64,000 nucleotides of DNA from Rheum nobile (lineage: Eukaryota; Streptophyta; Magnoliopsida; Caryophyllales; Polygonaceae), in contig WOAB01000606.1 in NCBI GenBank assembly GCA_027886185.1, positions 4,278,001-4,342,000 on the forward strand. Direction: 5' to 3'. The notes below the pieces were generated by a model. The model ran no database searches, was not told the DNA's origin, and worked only from the letters and a program-made list of their open reading frames with translations. Of this stretch, positions 11,541-23,760 are shown piece by piece (the first letter of the stretch is position 1; every line of letters begins with the position of its first letter). Both the position numbers and the translations under genes were made by a program.

Positions 11541-12246
11541 GTGGACCCAAATAATCAAGGTCGTGTTTTAAACTTGTGTGAAAACTTAACGTTCCCAAAC
11601 ACTTGTCATACGTTTCCCATAAGACTCAAATTCTTTGGAGTCTTCTCTTCATACGTTTCCCATAAGACTCAATTCTTTTGGAGTCTTCTCTTGATCATGC
11701 CTTTTCTTATTTTTCCGTAGAAGTATCGAAGTTCACCTCGTATATCGGCTATTATTCGAGAAGCGATGATTGTAACTTGATACGACTACTTAGAACCTTT
11801 TTATTCATACCCTTGCATAGTCTTTCATTACACTAACCAACCGGTTTTATTCCTTGCATGGTTGGCTGATGTCATCTGTCTTATACGGCACATCAGGTAA
11901 ACTTCCTCATCCGTGAAGGCCAGATTCCGACGTCAAAGGCAGTTGATATTTTTAAGTGTATTCCAAGGTTGAAGATCCTGGCGTGAGATCGTTTAGTTCA
12001 AACTCCTTTATGGTGTTTATTTATTTCAAAGACTTCCAGTGTAATAAATATTTCTGTATTTGGTTTGTTAACAGTTGTAAAACCATGGCGTTGTTTCAAA
12101 TGATATTTGGGTATCTTTCATGATATTTAATAAAGTTTCCAACATTATATTATTTGTTATAAAAATGGTAAGCCTTGGGTGACCCCGGGAGTGTATTCGG
12201 AGGTCAATGGCGGTAATATTTCCAAAGGTATTTTGGGGGTGTTACA
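11541..12246 (+). repeat. 3' LTR of T1, second part
   Basis: T1's LTR resumes after the second GTGGA copy (11541-11545) and ends ...TTGGGGGTGTTACA at 12246. The last ~90 bases (GGTAAAGCCTTGGGTGA...GGCGGTAATA) form the U5 end that is conserved in T2, T3 and T4. The next bases, GTTAT, should be T1's TSD, but the other copy lies outside the window. Confidence 0.88.
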
Positions 12247-12309
12247 GTTATGTGATTTATGGTGTGCGTTTTATTAACCAGATTATTCTCATTATTGTTA
12301 TGTGTATTT

Positions 12310-14552
12310 ACTAGCTACATGCTAAAGACGAGGCCCATGATAAGTTTAAGGTTTATAAAATCGAGGTTGAATTGCAACAAAATGACTTGATTAAAAACTA
12401 CACACCGATAGAGGTGGGGAATATTATGATCATGCGCATTTCCAATCCGTAGGCATTATGCATGAGACTACAACTCCCTATACACCACAACAAAATGGTG
12501 TGTCAGAGAGAACGAATCGAATCCCAAAAGAGATGGTTAATTCCATGTTATCCTACTCGGGATTGAGTGATGGATTTTAGGGTGAAGCCATGTTAACGGC
12601 TTGCTATTTACTAAATAGGGTTCATAACAAAAGGAACAAGGTCACCCCTTATGAAATTTGGTATAAAAAGAAACCGAGCTTGAATGACCTTCGAGTTTGG
12701 GGATGTAAGGCGTCGTTAGACTACCCCAGCCCAAGATTAAAACTTTGGGGGAAAGAGGTATTGATTGCATCTTTATTGGATATGCTGAGCATTCCAAGGC
12801 TTATAGGTTCTATGTAATAATAGCCTAATTATTCTATTTCGATAACACCGTGATTGAGTCAAGAGATGCTATTTTTTATGAGAATCGATTCTCGTCCATA
12901 CCTAGACCAAAGGATTTGGTTCCTAGCACTAGCAGAACTAAAGAAGGAGATGGCTCAGCCGTACCTCATAACGAGTCACCTATGCTTCATAGGAGCAAGC
13001 GAGGGAGGATTGAAAAGTCTTTTGGTTCAGATTTCCAAATTTATTTGGTGGAAGGATCTAGAGATGAAGTTGTGTTCCAATATTCATATTGTTATCATGT
13101 TGATGAGGATCCTAGGACTTTTGGTGAAGCAATGAGGTCTCAAGATGTTGCTTTCTGGAAAGAAGCAATAAATGATGAGATGGATTCCATCATGGGAAAT
13201 AATATGTGGGTCTTGTCGGATCTCCCACCGGATTGCAAGCCTTTGGGCTGCAAGTGGATCTTCAAGAAGAAGATAAAAGTCGATGGTACTATCAATAAGT
13301 TTAAGGCTTGATTGGTCATCCAAAGCATTAGACAAAGGGAAGGTATTGATTATTTCGATACATATGCTCTGGTTGCTCGGATCTCTACCATTAGGTTGTT
13401 GATTGCCTTGGCGGCTATTAACAATCTTGTGATTCACCAAATGGATGTCAAAATGGCATTCTTGAATGGTGATTTGGAGGAGGAGGTGTACATGAAGCAA
13501 CCTGAAGGGTTTGTTATGCCCGATAATGAGAATAAGGTGTGTAAGTTGGTAAAATCATTATATGGGCTAAAGCAAGCACCTAAGCAATTGCATCAAAAGT
13601 TTGATGAGGTTGTCTTGTCGAGCGAATTCGAGTTAAATCAGTCGGACAAGTGTGTATACAATAAATTTGATAAGTCCGGTAACGGAGTAATCATTTGCTT
13701 GTATGTTGATGACATGTTGATATTTGGTACGGACCAAAGACAAGTAGACCTTACGAAGGCCATTTTTGTCATCAAGTTTTGCCATGAAGGACATGGGGGA
13801 GGTGGATGTGATCCTCGGTATTAGAATTAAACGTGAGAACAAGAGACTATCTTTGTCACAATCTCATTACATTGAGAAAATGCTTAAGAAGTTCAATTGT
13901 GAGACTTGTTCTCCGGTGAGCACTCCTATGGATCCGAGTGTGAAGCTTATGCCTAATACGGGTAAAGCAGTATCACAACTCGAGTATGCACAAATGATTG
14001 GTTGATTAATGTATGCCATGACGAGCACAAGCCCGGATATTGCTTATGCGGTTGGAAGGTTGAGTAAGTACACTAGTAATCCTAGTACTCACCATTGGCA
14101 AGCAATAAGGCGGGTGCTCAAATACTTAAAAGGAACCATGAATTATGGTTTGTCATATGTCGGATTTCCTTCGGTTCTAGAAGGGTATTCGGATGGGAGT
14201 TGGATCACTAATGTGGAAGAACATTCTTCTACAAGTGGTTGGGTATTCTTGCTTGGGGGAGGTGCCATTTCATGGGCTTCTAAGAAGCAAACTTGCATTA
14301 CATGTTCGACTATGGAATCAGAATTCGTAGCATTAGCGACTGTCGTAGAGAGGCGGAATGGCTAAGGAACTTAGTCTATAATGGTAAGTCATGACACGTG
14401 GGCATTAGACATAGCATGGTACGTGAGTTGATCACTCATGGGGTAATTGAGTTTGTTCGGTCTCAACAAAATCTGGCAGACCACTTGACAAAGGGGTTAG
14501 CTAGGGACTTGGTGATCAAGTCGGCTATAGGGATGGGTTTAAAGCCCGTTTG
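12310..14552 (+). pseudogene. copia-L integrase / RT / RNase H polyprotein, broken
   Basis: The integrase end reads TTPYTPQQNGVSER (about 12470-12510), then CYLLNRVHNK and TPYEIWYKKKPSLNDLRVWGC (12590-12817). RT begins WKEAINDEMDSI (about 13155), continues WMDVKMAFLNGDLEEE-type motifs (about 13440-13490), and has the active site LYVDDMLIFG at about 13698-13727. RNase H follows with YSDGSW and the TMESEFVALA motif (14009-14365), then LADHLTKGLA near 14475-14510. Breaks include a TGA near 13309, a frameshift in 13766-13800 and a stop near 14003. The order IN-RT-RNH is that of the copia superfamily. No active product is expected. Confidence 0.9.
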
Positions 14553-15073
14553 AAATCTCTAATGGTAGGATACCCAATATGACGTTAGAGGTTGAATTCA
14601 ATGTGGAAAGCCTGCACTTAGAGTTTGGAGCACATGTTCAATATCATCCCAAGGTATGTGCTCGGACATGCAAGAAAGTTAGGTTGAAGTTTATCTTCTT
14701 AATGGATCTTTTGAAAAAAATGCATTTGTAGGTGCATGATTGAAAAGTGTCCACCTATATGAGTGTGAAGTGGTGCCACTTCAACTAGCCAAGGCTTGGC
14801 TTTGTATACGCTCATGAATGGATAATGATACATGGCTATAATAGTGTCAAGTTAGAACTTGGAGTAGTGTAGAAACTTATGTGTGTTGTATCTTCAAGTT
14901 TTCAGATGGGTTGAAGGGTTCAATCCATGGGACACCCTGATTCTCAATTATTTGGAATGTGTACTACACTAATGTGACAATTCAATCCGAAGGATATTTT
15001 CAATTATGCATGAGTTTGTGTTTGATGTATGTTATTTAAGTGAATCAAGGATTACACTAAAATGGGGGAGGAA
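14553..15073 (+). other. copia-L 3' untranslated region and polypurine tract
   Basis: About 520 bases between the end of RNase H and the LTR. I see no gene in it. It ends in the polypurine tract AAAATGGGGGAGGAA against the LTR start. Confidence 0.7.
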
Positions 15074-15623
15074 TGTTGGTGATTTTAGTGTCATCGGCCA
15101 TTTGGTGTAGTCGGGATTCGCTCAAGACTTAAGGAGTTCATTCGGCGCATACCGAGTTTCGGGGGTGCGGAGTGCACACTCGTGTGCATGGATTCAGACT
15201 CGAGATTACGGAGCTTGTTGGTTACAGTTGAGTAGTTTGACGGTTTTTAACCAATTTTGGTGGTTTTTAACCAATTTTCAACCGTCATGCAACCGCCCAA
15301 CCGCCATGTAACTGCCCAACCGCCATGCAATCTCCCAACCACCATGTAACCGCCTAACTATTTATTCCCTATATAAGGGTGAGGTTGGGGCAAGTCTTGG
15401 GATATCCAAAAAGAGAACCATCTCTTGTGTATCGAACAAAACCAAAAACTCCAAGTGCTTCTCTATTTGATCTTGCCTTGATCGATAGAGGTTTGCGTTG
15501 TCTTATCCTGAATCAAATTTCGTACAACCCTAAGGCTACAAGAGTATGGTCGAAATATTGGTTTTGAAAAGTGTCTTAGCATGATTCAATCGCTATCCAA
15601 GACGAACCGAAGTTTGATCAACA
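15074..15623 (+). repeat. 3' LTR of copia-L
   Basis: A 550-bp LTR with copia-type TGTTG...CAACA ends. It contains a run of AACCGCC-A-TG(C/T) repeats (about 15240-15360) just before a TATATAAGG promoter element near 15370. The 5' partner LTR lies outside the window, so the TSD (expected TTACA at 15624-15628) cannot be confirmed. Confidence 0.82.
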
Positions 15624-15996
15624 TTACACCCTCATGTACAACAATCTTACATTAAATTATTACTTTAATGCATTATTTGAAGAATTCAAACAAACTCATA
15701 CTTAGATATACACTTCATTATAAATTATAATCTTGGTACAACCACTCAAATAAGAAACGCAAAATTTGCGATTTTATTCCTCCATACTATTTTTCACTTT
15801 TAATCCTGATTGTTTATTTTCTAGACGTAAGGATCATTATACAGTAATAGATTAACTAGTGTGGATAAAAAAAAATTAGAATGAAAATATATATTCATTG
15901 TACAATGACATATAGACTACAAAGTTGAGGAAGAACTAACATAGATTACAATCAAGCGATCACAAAATTAGCAAAAGAATGAAAACGGTCTACTCA
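15624..15996. other. AT-rich host sequence downstream of the MATE remnant
   Basis: About 370 bases of AT-rich sequence between copia-L and the last recognisable MATE exon. It is probably the 3' untranslated or downstream region of that minus-strand gene. No other gene is visible. Confidence 0.5.
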
Positions 15997-16285
15997 AACC
16001 TTTAGAAATTTCCAAGGTCCAGCTGCAGTTCCTATCCTGCCATGAAAAAAAAAACACATGTTCGAGCAAACCTTCATACAATATCAAGGCTATAAAAACT
16101 TATAATGAGTCTTTTTCTTTTTATTAAGATATATTAAGACATTGTTTGGCATGTCAGCTTATTTGAGCATACAACACTAAAAGTTACAGTTTAAGCTATT
16201 ATTTCAGGTTACATGTATGTCAAACATAGCCTAAGAAAGAGTAGAGCTCCAAAAGCCAATCCAGATGCCCACAAATCCATTACTC
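15997..16285 (-). pseudogene. MATE-family transporter, C-terminal exons (split gene, distal part)
   Basis: Read on the minus strand, the first ~55 bases from 16285 give NGFVGIWIG, and with a small frame change ALELYSFLR. This matches the HGFVGIWVALTIYMSLR segment after the last-but-two membrane helix of FRD3/DTX-like MATE (DETOXIFICATION) transporters. Near 16045-15997 a last exon reads GRIGTAAGPWKFLKV then stop, matching the family C-terminus R.GT..GPWKFL. The preceding exons of the same gene, ending ..VAIVSILCLLSLSSS, are at 55115 and beyond. Copia-R inserted between them. MATE proteins are proton- or sodium-driven exporters of organic acids and other metabolites. The split, frame changes and internal damage make this a pseudogene. 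Confidence 0.75.
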
Positions 16286-17181
16286 TGAAGGAATATGTGT
16301 CCTTTAATCAAGATGGCAATTATTAATGATAGAATTGGATTATAATGGAGATTAATAATTTGAATATTTTAAGTAGTCTTAGTGCTTTGCTAGAAACCAA
16401 CTATGACTTATGGGATAAATTAGATTTGATCCATTGCTACTGTATTCGGGTCCTACAAGGTCACACACAATAGAGTAATTGGGCTAGATCAAAGCAACTC
16501 GAGGCCCATAGTGGAACTAGGGAATTTTGGCCATGTGTGTTATTTGGAAGAGTGGATTATTCAAAATAATAATAAAGAGTTATCTATTTACTTGATGATA
16601 TAAGGAAATATATCTTTAGGAAAGATAAGATATCGTATCAACCATAATTATCCATTCCTAGTTAAAAGGAGATTTATCTTGTGAGATATATAATAAGATA
16701 ATATATAATTGTTATATATACTTTCCTATTATTATGAGATAATAAAATAATGAATAGGATAATATATATATATATATTAGATATGTACGTATATATATAT
16801 ATACAAGTCTTACAAATTGAGAGGAAGTCCACATGAAGGTGAATTGCTGCCAACAAAAGAAGCCATCAAATTGCTTCTAACCACTCAAGGCCGTACACCA
16901 TACTTGGTGGAGTTTTGTTCGTTCCTCGGAGTTTTGTTCGTTCCTCGTTCGTTCGTTCTAGCAAATGAAGGCAAGGCGATCTAGTACTATACTCGTGTAG
17001 ACCAAATAGAGGAGTCACACTAGAGGCTCTATTCTCCAGAATAATCTCGGAAACAAGTTTCGCATTAAAAGGTATGTTACTCTTTCATATGTAGTTCGTA
17101 TCAAGTTTATGAATGAGATCCTAAGTTAGATGTTAGAAAACTGTTTTCTGAAATTCTGCTTAAAGCAACTAAATCCCTACA
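16286..17181 (+). repeat. 5' LTR of copia-R
   Basis: An 896-bp LTR beginning TGAAGGAATATGTGTC and ending CTAAATCCCTACA. It matches 52784-55114 once the Mutator-like insert there is removed. It contains (TA)n tracts at about 16759-16803. The small open frame 16674-16856 on the minus strand is low-complexity and not a gene. Confidence 0.9.
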
Positions 17182-17182
17182 G

Positions 17183-17195
17183 TGGTATCAGAGCC
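17183..17195 (+). other. Primer-binding site of copia-R
   Basis: TGGTATCAGAGCC, complementary to plant initiator tRNA-Met, one base after the LTR. Confidence 0.9.
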
Positions 17196-18969
17196 TATTG
17201 CATAAATTGATATGATCATGATTAAAGTTGTTAATTTTGATTCATGTTATTGATTATTTTGGTTCAATCTAGTGGTAAAATTGATGTATGGATTAACTTG
17301 TATGATTAAAATTGTGATTTTAATTGATTGGATGCATAAAGTTGTGACTTTTGTGTGCTTAATATACTCAAAAAATTTCAGCCACTTAACCGAAATTATA
17401 CATGCTAAAATTCTGATTTTTTTTTTGCTTAATTTTGACCCTAAAATCGATTTGTATGTTTAATTTATGCAAGAGATATGATTTCTTGTATAAATTATAA
17501 TCACACATAAAAATACTTGATTTTTCATGTTGGTGAAAATTGATTCAAACCCTAGAAATTTAGAATTTCATGCCTTGAATGCCCAAAGTTGATTAATTTT
17601 GTACGAAATTGGTTCATACATTAATTTTTCAAAAATATTAATTTTCTGAAAATTACACCATATTATCCTTAAAAATCATCAAAATTTGAGTGGGAGAAGG
17701 GGTAAAACCGTGGCTGGGTGGCCAAAAGTGGCTAACGAAGGTGCGTGGTGGCCGGCGACAAGCCGGGGTGGTGCGGCGGTGGTCCGGGGGGGCGGCTGGC
17801 TGCGCGGGCTGGCTGGGGTGGTGGATGCATGGTGCAGCTAGGGTGGGGGCTGAATTAGGGTAAGGCTTTGTTAGCATAAGATCCTAATTACCTTAATTAG
17901 ATATGGTAACAAGATATCTTATCTCTAGAGTATATTTTATCCAATAATACATGATAATGATTAATATTGGTATTAATTCCATAGATGATTTTATTGAATT
18001 AAAATAATAAGAAGATTGGATTAATTATTTTATTGGATAATTTAACTAATTTAATCTTAAAAGTCTATTAATATAATTAATAGTCTATTATTGTCTCTTA
18101 ATATTTGATATTATATTTTGCATGTATGATTTAATATTATGATATTATTATTGCATGCGGTGACTGGCATGGCCCAAATAAGATAGAAAATATGATATGC
18201 GTATCGTTATTGTTTTCTTATACACGATTTGCATATCGTTATGTATTTTTGTAATTTAATTTTCAAGAAATTAGATTAGATTTACATTATGTAATACAAG
18301 AGAATAAGATCCTATGAAGATTCAAGGATGGAGATCTAAAGGAGAATCAAGGATGGAGATCCAAGAGACAAGAAGAATTTATGAAGATTAGATCTTATGG
18401 GGTTTTTAGGGGCCATACTAGGATCACATTTATTTATTGCATTTGTTTTGATTTAAATATCTCTAAGTTTATGTTTGCTTGTTTATTTATGCTATTTATC
18501 TCACAAGTAAATAGACTTGCATGATAAACCTAGTTCCCTTAAAAGAAAATTGAAATTTTGCCTTTCCAAATCATAACCTATGAGGCCCTTGGAATTTGAT
18601 GGATAGGTTTTGCCACAACAAGGTGTCCATGCTTTGACCTTGGGATAGTATGGGTAAATCTATATAAGGGGTTTACAACCTTGATTTGGTTATACTCAAC
18701 AAAAGACCAAAAGATAAAGTTTTGGATTTTGAGGCATGGGATAGATTTGACATAAGATGTAATCTATCAACCAAGAGTTATAAATGTTATAACTAGTAAA
18801 AGTTACTTACCTTGATCACATATGATTTAGGAAAGTGTCAAAGTATGCCTACAGTCTTATATGAAATAGGATCTTGGAATCATTTTATTTAAAGAGAAAA
18901 TTTAAAATGGATAAAATGGCACTAGCTTATTTATGTTTAAAGCATGTTTAAAAAAATTTAAACTATTGC
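17196..18969 (+). other. copia-R leader between PBS and gag
   Basis: About 1.8 kb, AT-rich, without a convincing ORF. A short G-rich patch (about 17694-17860, GGTGG/CGGCGG) stands out. The small open frame 17653-17877 on the opposite strand comes only from that patch. Confidence 0.6.
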
Positions 18970-19885
18970 ATGACAAGCATGATTTACATTTTGCATGATA
19001 TTTCTGTTGTACATATCATGTCTAGAAATGATAACCCAACCATCATCAACTTACGTTCGATTCTTGAGAAGAATAAGCTGAACGGAAACAACTTCCTCGA
19101 TTGGGAAAGAAATCTTAGAATTGTTCTCAGGTCTGAAGGAAGAGAGAATGTCCTTGACACCCATATCCTAACATTGACTGCTATGTCTACTCCAGAGGAG
19201 ATAGTAGAGGAAAAGCATATCAAAGATAAGTCAGTGATTGTTAGTTGTCTTATGTTGGCTTCCATGGAATCGAGCCTTCAAAAGAGGTTTGAGAGGATGG
19301 ACGCCTACACCATCATTTACAACCTAAAAGTTATGTTTCAAGAGCAAGCGAGAATGAAGAGGTATGAGACTCATAAGGCAATTCTTGATTGCAAGCTTGA
19401 GAATGGTAAGCCAGTTAGTGCTCATGTGTTCAATATGATTGGACATTTTGAGAACATGGAAAGGCTTGGCCACCCCTATAGTCAAGAGTTGGCTACATAC
19501 ATCATACTCCACTCTCTTCATGATGGATTTTCTCAATTCAAGTTGAACTTCAATATGAATGTAGTTGGAAAAACACTTAAAGCTACATGGGATGCTCAAA
19601 ACAGCTGAGCAAAATCTCCCTGTTGACACCAAGAAAGAGATCTCGATGGTCAACAAGGGAAGAGGGTTCAAGAAAGAGGCATCTAGACAGTAGAAGAAGA
19701 ACGTGCAAGGGAAGGGCAAGCAAGTTGCACAACCCAAGCAGACTTCTGAAAAGGCTACAGTAGCGGTTGAACATGACTGTTTCTACTGCCATGCCAAGGG
19801 TCATTGGAAGAGGAACTGCCTGAAATACCTGGAAGATAAAAATAATGGAACTGTGAGTTCCAATTCAGGGACTAAGAAGAAGTAG
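18970..19885 (+). pseudogene. copia-R gag with CCHC zinc knuckle
   Basis: The frame 18970-19608 encodes a copia-type Gag (UBN2-like): LRSILEKNKLNGNNFLDWERNLRIVL, then KRYETHKAILDCKLENGKPVSAHV and ELATYIILHSLHDGFSQF. A stop follows at about 19606. The frame resumes, with KKEISMVNKGRGFKKEA and a CCHC knuckle CFYCHAKGHWKRNC (about 19779-19820) having all four ligands. Gag forms the virus-like particle, and the knuckle binds RNA. The ATG at about 19018 (MSRNDNPT...) fits the family start better than the one at 18970. Stops and a frame change near 19600-19700 make it a pseudogene. Confidence 0.85.
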
Positions 19886-20518
19886 AAGCTTAGCTAAAGG
19901 AGAGGTAGACCTACACATTGTAAATGGAGCAAGGGTTGCTGCACTTGCCATTAGAGATTATAGTTTACCTTTACCTTCTGGTTTAGTATTAGAACTTAAT
20001 AATTGTTATTTTGTCCCCTCTATTAGTAGAAACCCGATTGCGACTTGTGTTTTGGATTTAGAAGGATATGATTTTACTCATAAAGGTCAGCGTTTTTCTA
20101 TTTTCAAATATAACATCTTTTATGTCGATGCCATACTGAGTAGCGGACTCTATATTGTGGATCAAGGATCCAACATCTATAACATAAACACCAAAAAGCA
20201 AAAAAGCAAATGACTATAGTACCACCTATCTATGGCACTGTCGTTTAGGTCACATTTGTAGAGAAACAAACTGATCAACAAGATGACATGGATTACTATA
20301 TGTCAGAGATGACGGTATTTGGGGACCTAATCCCGCAAGGAGAGGGAACTCGTACACCGGAGGTAGTGGAGTCACAAGACCTCATTCCTATCGCTTCTCA
20401 GGAATCTGATTCAAATGAGGGTCCACAAAATGTTGTGGCAGAACCTCCTGTTGTTCAACCCACACGTAGATCAGATAGGCCCAAAGCGCAGCCAAAGAGA
20501 TACATTGATTTCATAATG
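19886..20518 (+). pseudogene. copia-R protease/integrase remnants and RT linker
   Basis: Broken sequence resembling the copia pre-integrase region: SSGLYIVDQGSNIYNINTKK, then HL*..RLGH at about 20225-20255. It passes by a large deletion of the integrase core into the acidic linker (20288-20518) ending PTRRSDRPKAQPKRYIDFIM. The linker continues on the other side of the CRM element at 50669, with TSD TAATG at 20514-20518 and 50669-50673. Confidence 0.75.
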
Positions 20519-21492
20519 TGATGGATTCAAGGATCGAGGGGCCTTCGGTGCAAGGAATTGCTCGGTGACGCCCACGAATACAATGGCTCCGGATCTAGTG
20601 GCTAGCGATGCCAGAGATGATGATGACTGGATGGATAGGTGATCTTCTTGGCTTGGATATGATGCACCAAACAAGGGGAACAAGCTTGCAACTTAGGAGA
20701 TATGACGCACTCAAAGGCTGCAATGGTAAATCCGATTCAACATACGAATTCAAGGAAATAGACAAGTGAGTTTGGGCCAGACTAATTCTGTTTTCTTCTA
20801 ATTCAAGTGTTCTGATTACAAATTCTAAGCAGCCTCTAAATAGGTTGCAAAAGAAATAAGAGAAAAAGCAAATAAGCTAGCACTACTCTAACCACTACTC
20901 CAACCACTTAGTTGGCCTTTTTAGGGAATAAAAATGCAAGAAAAACAAATTAAATCTGGTCCTAAATTGTCTCAACATGTCTCCAATATCATATCCAATG
21001 AAAACACTAATAAGGTCTCGAACACTTGTAACCCGGCGCGCCTAGGTACCCGGTTGTACCCTTAGCAAGGTCATCGGTTCAACTTCATCTTGGCTCGGCG
21101 CAAATTTGCTCATACGACCCTCCTTGAGCTATTGATGAAGTCACCTGGCTCGGACCCGTGTGATGACCCCTAGTGGCGACTCATCTTCGGAGTCTCAAGT
21201 GGTGCCGCCCGGATTTGTAGGAGCTCTAAGTCGGGTCGGCGCGGGCTTGCTTGTCTCGGCACTCTTGGCCCCCATAGGCTCAGGTGGTGGTGGGGAGCCT
21301 AAGGAAGACTTGGTGGCCGAGCTAAAGTGATCGGTGACCGGAGGAATTGGAGTGGAGCTCTCGGACGTCGGCTTAGGATTAGGGCAAGCTGCTGCGGCCG
21401 CGGCGTCGGCGTCATCCTCGGTGTCTTCCTCTTGGTCTTCATCACTTATGTCACCTTAGGCTAGCTCTTCTTGATGGGGCTTGGTCACATCA
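20519..21492 (-). repeat. 3' LTR of the CRM-like element (encodes the Pol C-terminus)
   Basis: A 974-bp LTR homologous to 49668-50668. The minus strand at its U3 start continues the integrase frame: ...SNPFQEREDD|VTKPHQEEL, where the LTR begins at the GATG codons. In this copy the frame then meets a TAA near 21460. The other LTR copy lacks that stop and is open for 148 codons. Confidence 0.9.
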
Positions 21493-21843
21493 TCCTCCCT
21501 CTCTTGAAAGGGATTCGACCTCGAATCCAGCTCGTCAATGTCATCTTCTTCATCCACCAAGAAAGGAACTAAGTCCGCCACATTGAAGACGTCATGAACA
21601 CCATAAGAGGGTGGAAGATCTAGCTTTTATGCATTCTCATTGATCTTCTCAAGCACTTGGAATGGTCTGTCCCCTCTTGGTTTCAGCTTGGAGTTGCGGA
21701 GTGATGGAAAACGCTATTTCCTTAAGTGTACCCAAACTAGGTCACGTGGTTCGAAGAGCACCTCTTTGTGTCCCTTGTCTGCTTGCCTCTTGTACTGCAT
21801 TGTCCTCCTCTCAAGCTGCATCCTTGTCTCCTCATGCAGCCTT
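21493..21843 (-). pseudogene. CRM-like integrase C-terminus, distal to the T3 insertion
   Basis: Reading the minus strand from 21843: ..HEETRMQLERRTMQYKRQADKGHKEVLFEPRDLVWVHL, then KLKPRGDRPFQVLEKINENA, a stop-type change, KLDLPPSYGVHDVFNVADLVPFLVDEEDDIDELDSRS. This is the integrase C-terminal (GPY/F-like) module that follows the DDE core at 34999-35571. T3 split it at GCCTT (21839-21843, 34994-34998). The polypurine run AGAGAGGGAGGA lies at its end and is itself translated. Confidence 0.85.
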
Positions 21844-22266
21844 TGTAATACCCCCAAAACTTAACCCATTTGGAAAGGTATTACCGCTAGTGACCTCGGT
21901 TTTCCTCACCGAAGTCACCCAAGGCTTTACCGTTTAAATACAATCCATGAAACACTTATGATACAAAATCATCATAATATTCGATTAAAGCATGAGTCCC
22001 GGAATTACATCCCAATTCCGAATAGGACTAAATACAGAGTTAAACAAAATACAGCGGAAGTCTTTCTTAAAATATACAAAAAGGGGTTGTGATCGCCATG
22101 ATCACCTGCCCAAGGTTCTCAACCTGATTAAAACATTAAAAACATCCAAAAACCACCGTCGTCTTCATAGTCATTCTAGTCTCCTCATATCTGCGCTCTA
22201 TCTGATGTGCTGAATCGAACGGATGACACCAGCCAACCATGCAGAGAACAATTTTGGTTGGTTAGT

Positions 22267-23630
22267 TGATAAGCGCTACTTTGTAGGGCTTAAGTAAGAG
22301 TCATTAGAGGTTTTATTGGTGCCATTCGGGTAGATTTAGACATATTCATGTGCATCGCGTTTGGAGGCGAAGTTGGTGTATTTGGAGGTGTTTGAGTTAT
22401 TTTGGAGATCATAGGAGACACTGAGGAGAAGTCACCAGTAGTAGACGCCAAGGAGTTATGAAGTATTGGCGAGGAGGTACTGAAGACACGCTTTCGGGAG
22501 CTGAAGAGGCAAAGGAGGAAGAAACGAGTGCACGGCGACCGCCGTGCAACTTACGGCGACCGCCGCCAATTCCTGCCCAGAGAAGCTAGCTACGACTTGA
22601 TTACGGCGCCCGCCGTGGAAATGCGGCGCCCGCCGCGATTACGGCGCCCACCGTGGAAATGTGGCGCCCGCCGTGGAGGTTGCAGCGACCGCCGTGCGTG
22701 TCTGAAGTCTGCCGAGCCGATTTTCCTTATGTTATTTCACATTATTTTATTACGTTTTATTATTTCGTTTTAGGTTAATTTCAGAATTATTTCCTTTAGT
22801 ATTTAAGGGTAGAGAGAGACTTGTTTCCATTAATCTCTGAACCCTAATTCTACTTCTCCTTTCTACGTTCTATGTTATGAAGAACTAAGCCTCTCTTGCT
22901 TAGTCAGACGCTGAAGATTTCGTTTGGATTCAGTTGTGAGATTCTCGTTCTTAATCTATTGCATGTATTTTATCTATTCTCTTGTTTGATTGCTTATGAT
23001 TGATATTGATTTTCTCCAGTATGATCAACTAGGGTTTGTTGTTATTGATCTATTGCTAGATCTAGATTGTTACTGGTTGAGCATATCTATTTCAGAGTAG
23101 CAACTGCATCGTATTAGTAACTGGTTGTGCTAATCTTATGCAGAAGAGAACTGATTTACATTCTAGGATAAAAGCTGGTTGTTTCATGCTAGAATTGTAT
23201 CCAACTATATTCCTATCCATAAGGCTGCTGTTAAACTGAATCTTGATAGTTTCGGGGTTGTTTAATTAGTTAGTGCTAATAGTATATGGTTGTGCTATTA
23301 GTTATATCTGAAAAGGAATTGGAATTTCCATTGCATGAGATTTTGAATGAGTATCTATGATCAACTTGTCATACGAATAGTGGATGTTGTTTGACTAAGT
23401 GCTTTTCCCATCACTGATTTCACAACTCTTTCGCTTGTTTACTTTTGCATGTTTAGAACTTACAAAACTCACAAAACCCCCCTTTGGTTACTTTGGATTG
23501 ACATACGAATTGCATATTTAGATAGAATTCGCCTCCCTGTGGGTTCGACCTTTACTTACCTAGGACTACGGTTTAGGGTTTGTTTGGATATTTTGCATAG
23601 CAGTTTTTACACGACGAAAACATGTTATCA
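22267..23630 (+). repeat. Full Athila/Tat-like LTR
   Basis: Complete LTR of the rearranged insertion. GC-rich GGCGACCGCCG / GGCGCCCGCCG motifs cluster at 22532-22698. A TATTTAAG promoter-like box is at 22800-22807. U5 ends ...ACGACGAAAACATGTTATCA. Confidence 0.85.
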
Positions 23631-23760
23631 AATTGGCGCCAATTTGATAACAGGTTTTCGTCGTGTAAAAACTGCTATGCAAAATATCCAAACAAACCCT
23701 AAACCGTAGTCCTAGGTAAGTAAAGGTCGAACCTACAGGGAGGCGAATTCTATCTAAATA
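23515..23760. repeat. Palindrome at the PBS of the rearranged LTR insertion
   Basis: Arms of ~123 bp (23515-23637 and 23638-23760) differ at only a couple of positions visible by eye (for example CATG versus CCTG near the LTR end). The centre is TTGGCGCCAA, that is PBS and reverse PBS back to back. Confidence 0.9.

Larger units (their letters stand above)
12247..15623 (+). mobile_element. Ty1/copia element copia-L, 3' part
   Basis: This is the plus-strand 3' portion of a copia retrotransposon interrupted at 12246/12247 by T1. It holds the integrase C-terminal part, reverse transcriptase, RNase H, a ~0.5 kb 3' untranslated region, a polypurine tract (AAAATGGGGGAGGAA, 15059-15073) and the 3' LTR. 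The 5' LTR, gag, protease and most of integrase lie outside the window. Its right end abuts the 3' side of the MATE gene remnant. Confidence 0.88.

Noticed and set aside
17653..17877. Pro/Ala-rich ORF in the copia-R leader
   Set aside because: It is antisense to the element and created by a G-rich patch; no domain.
23449..23709. 86-codon ORF across the palindrome
   Set aside because: It spans the junction of two inverted LTR ends and has no coding features.
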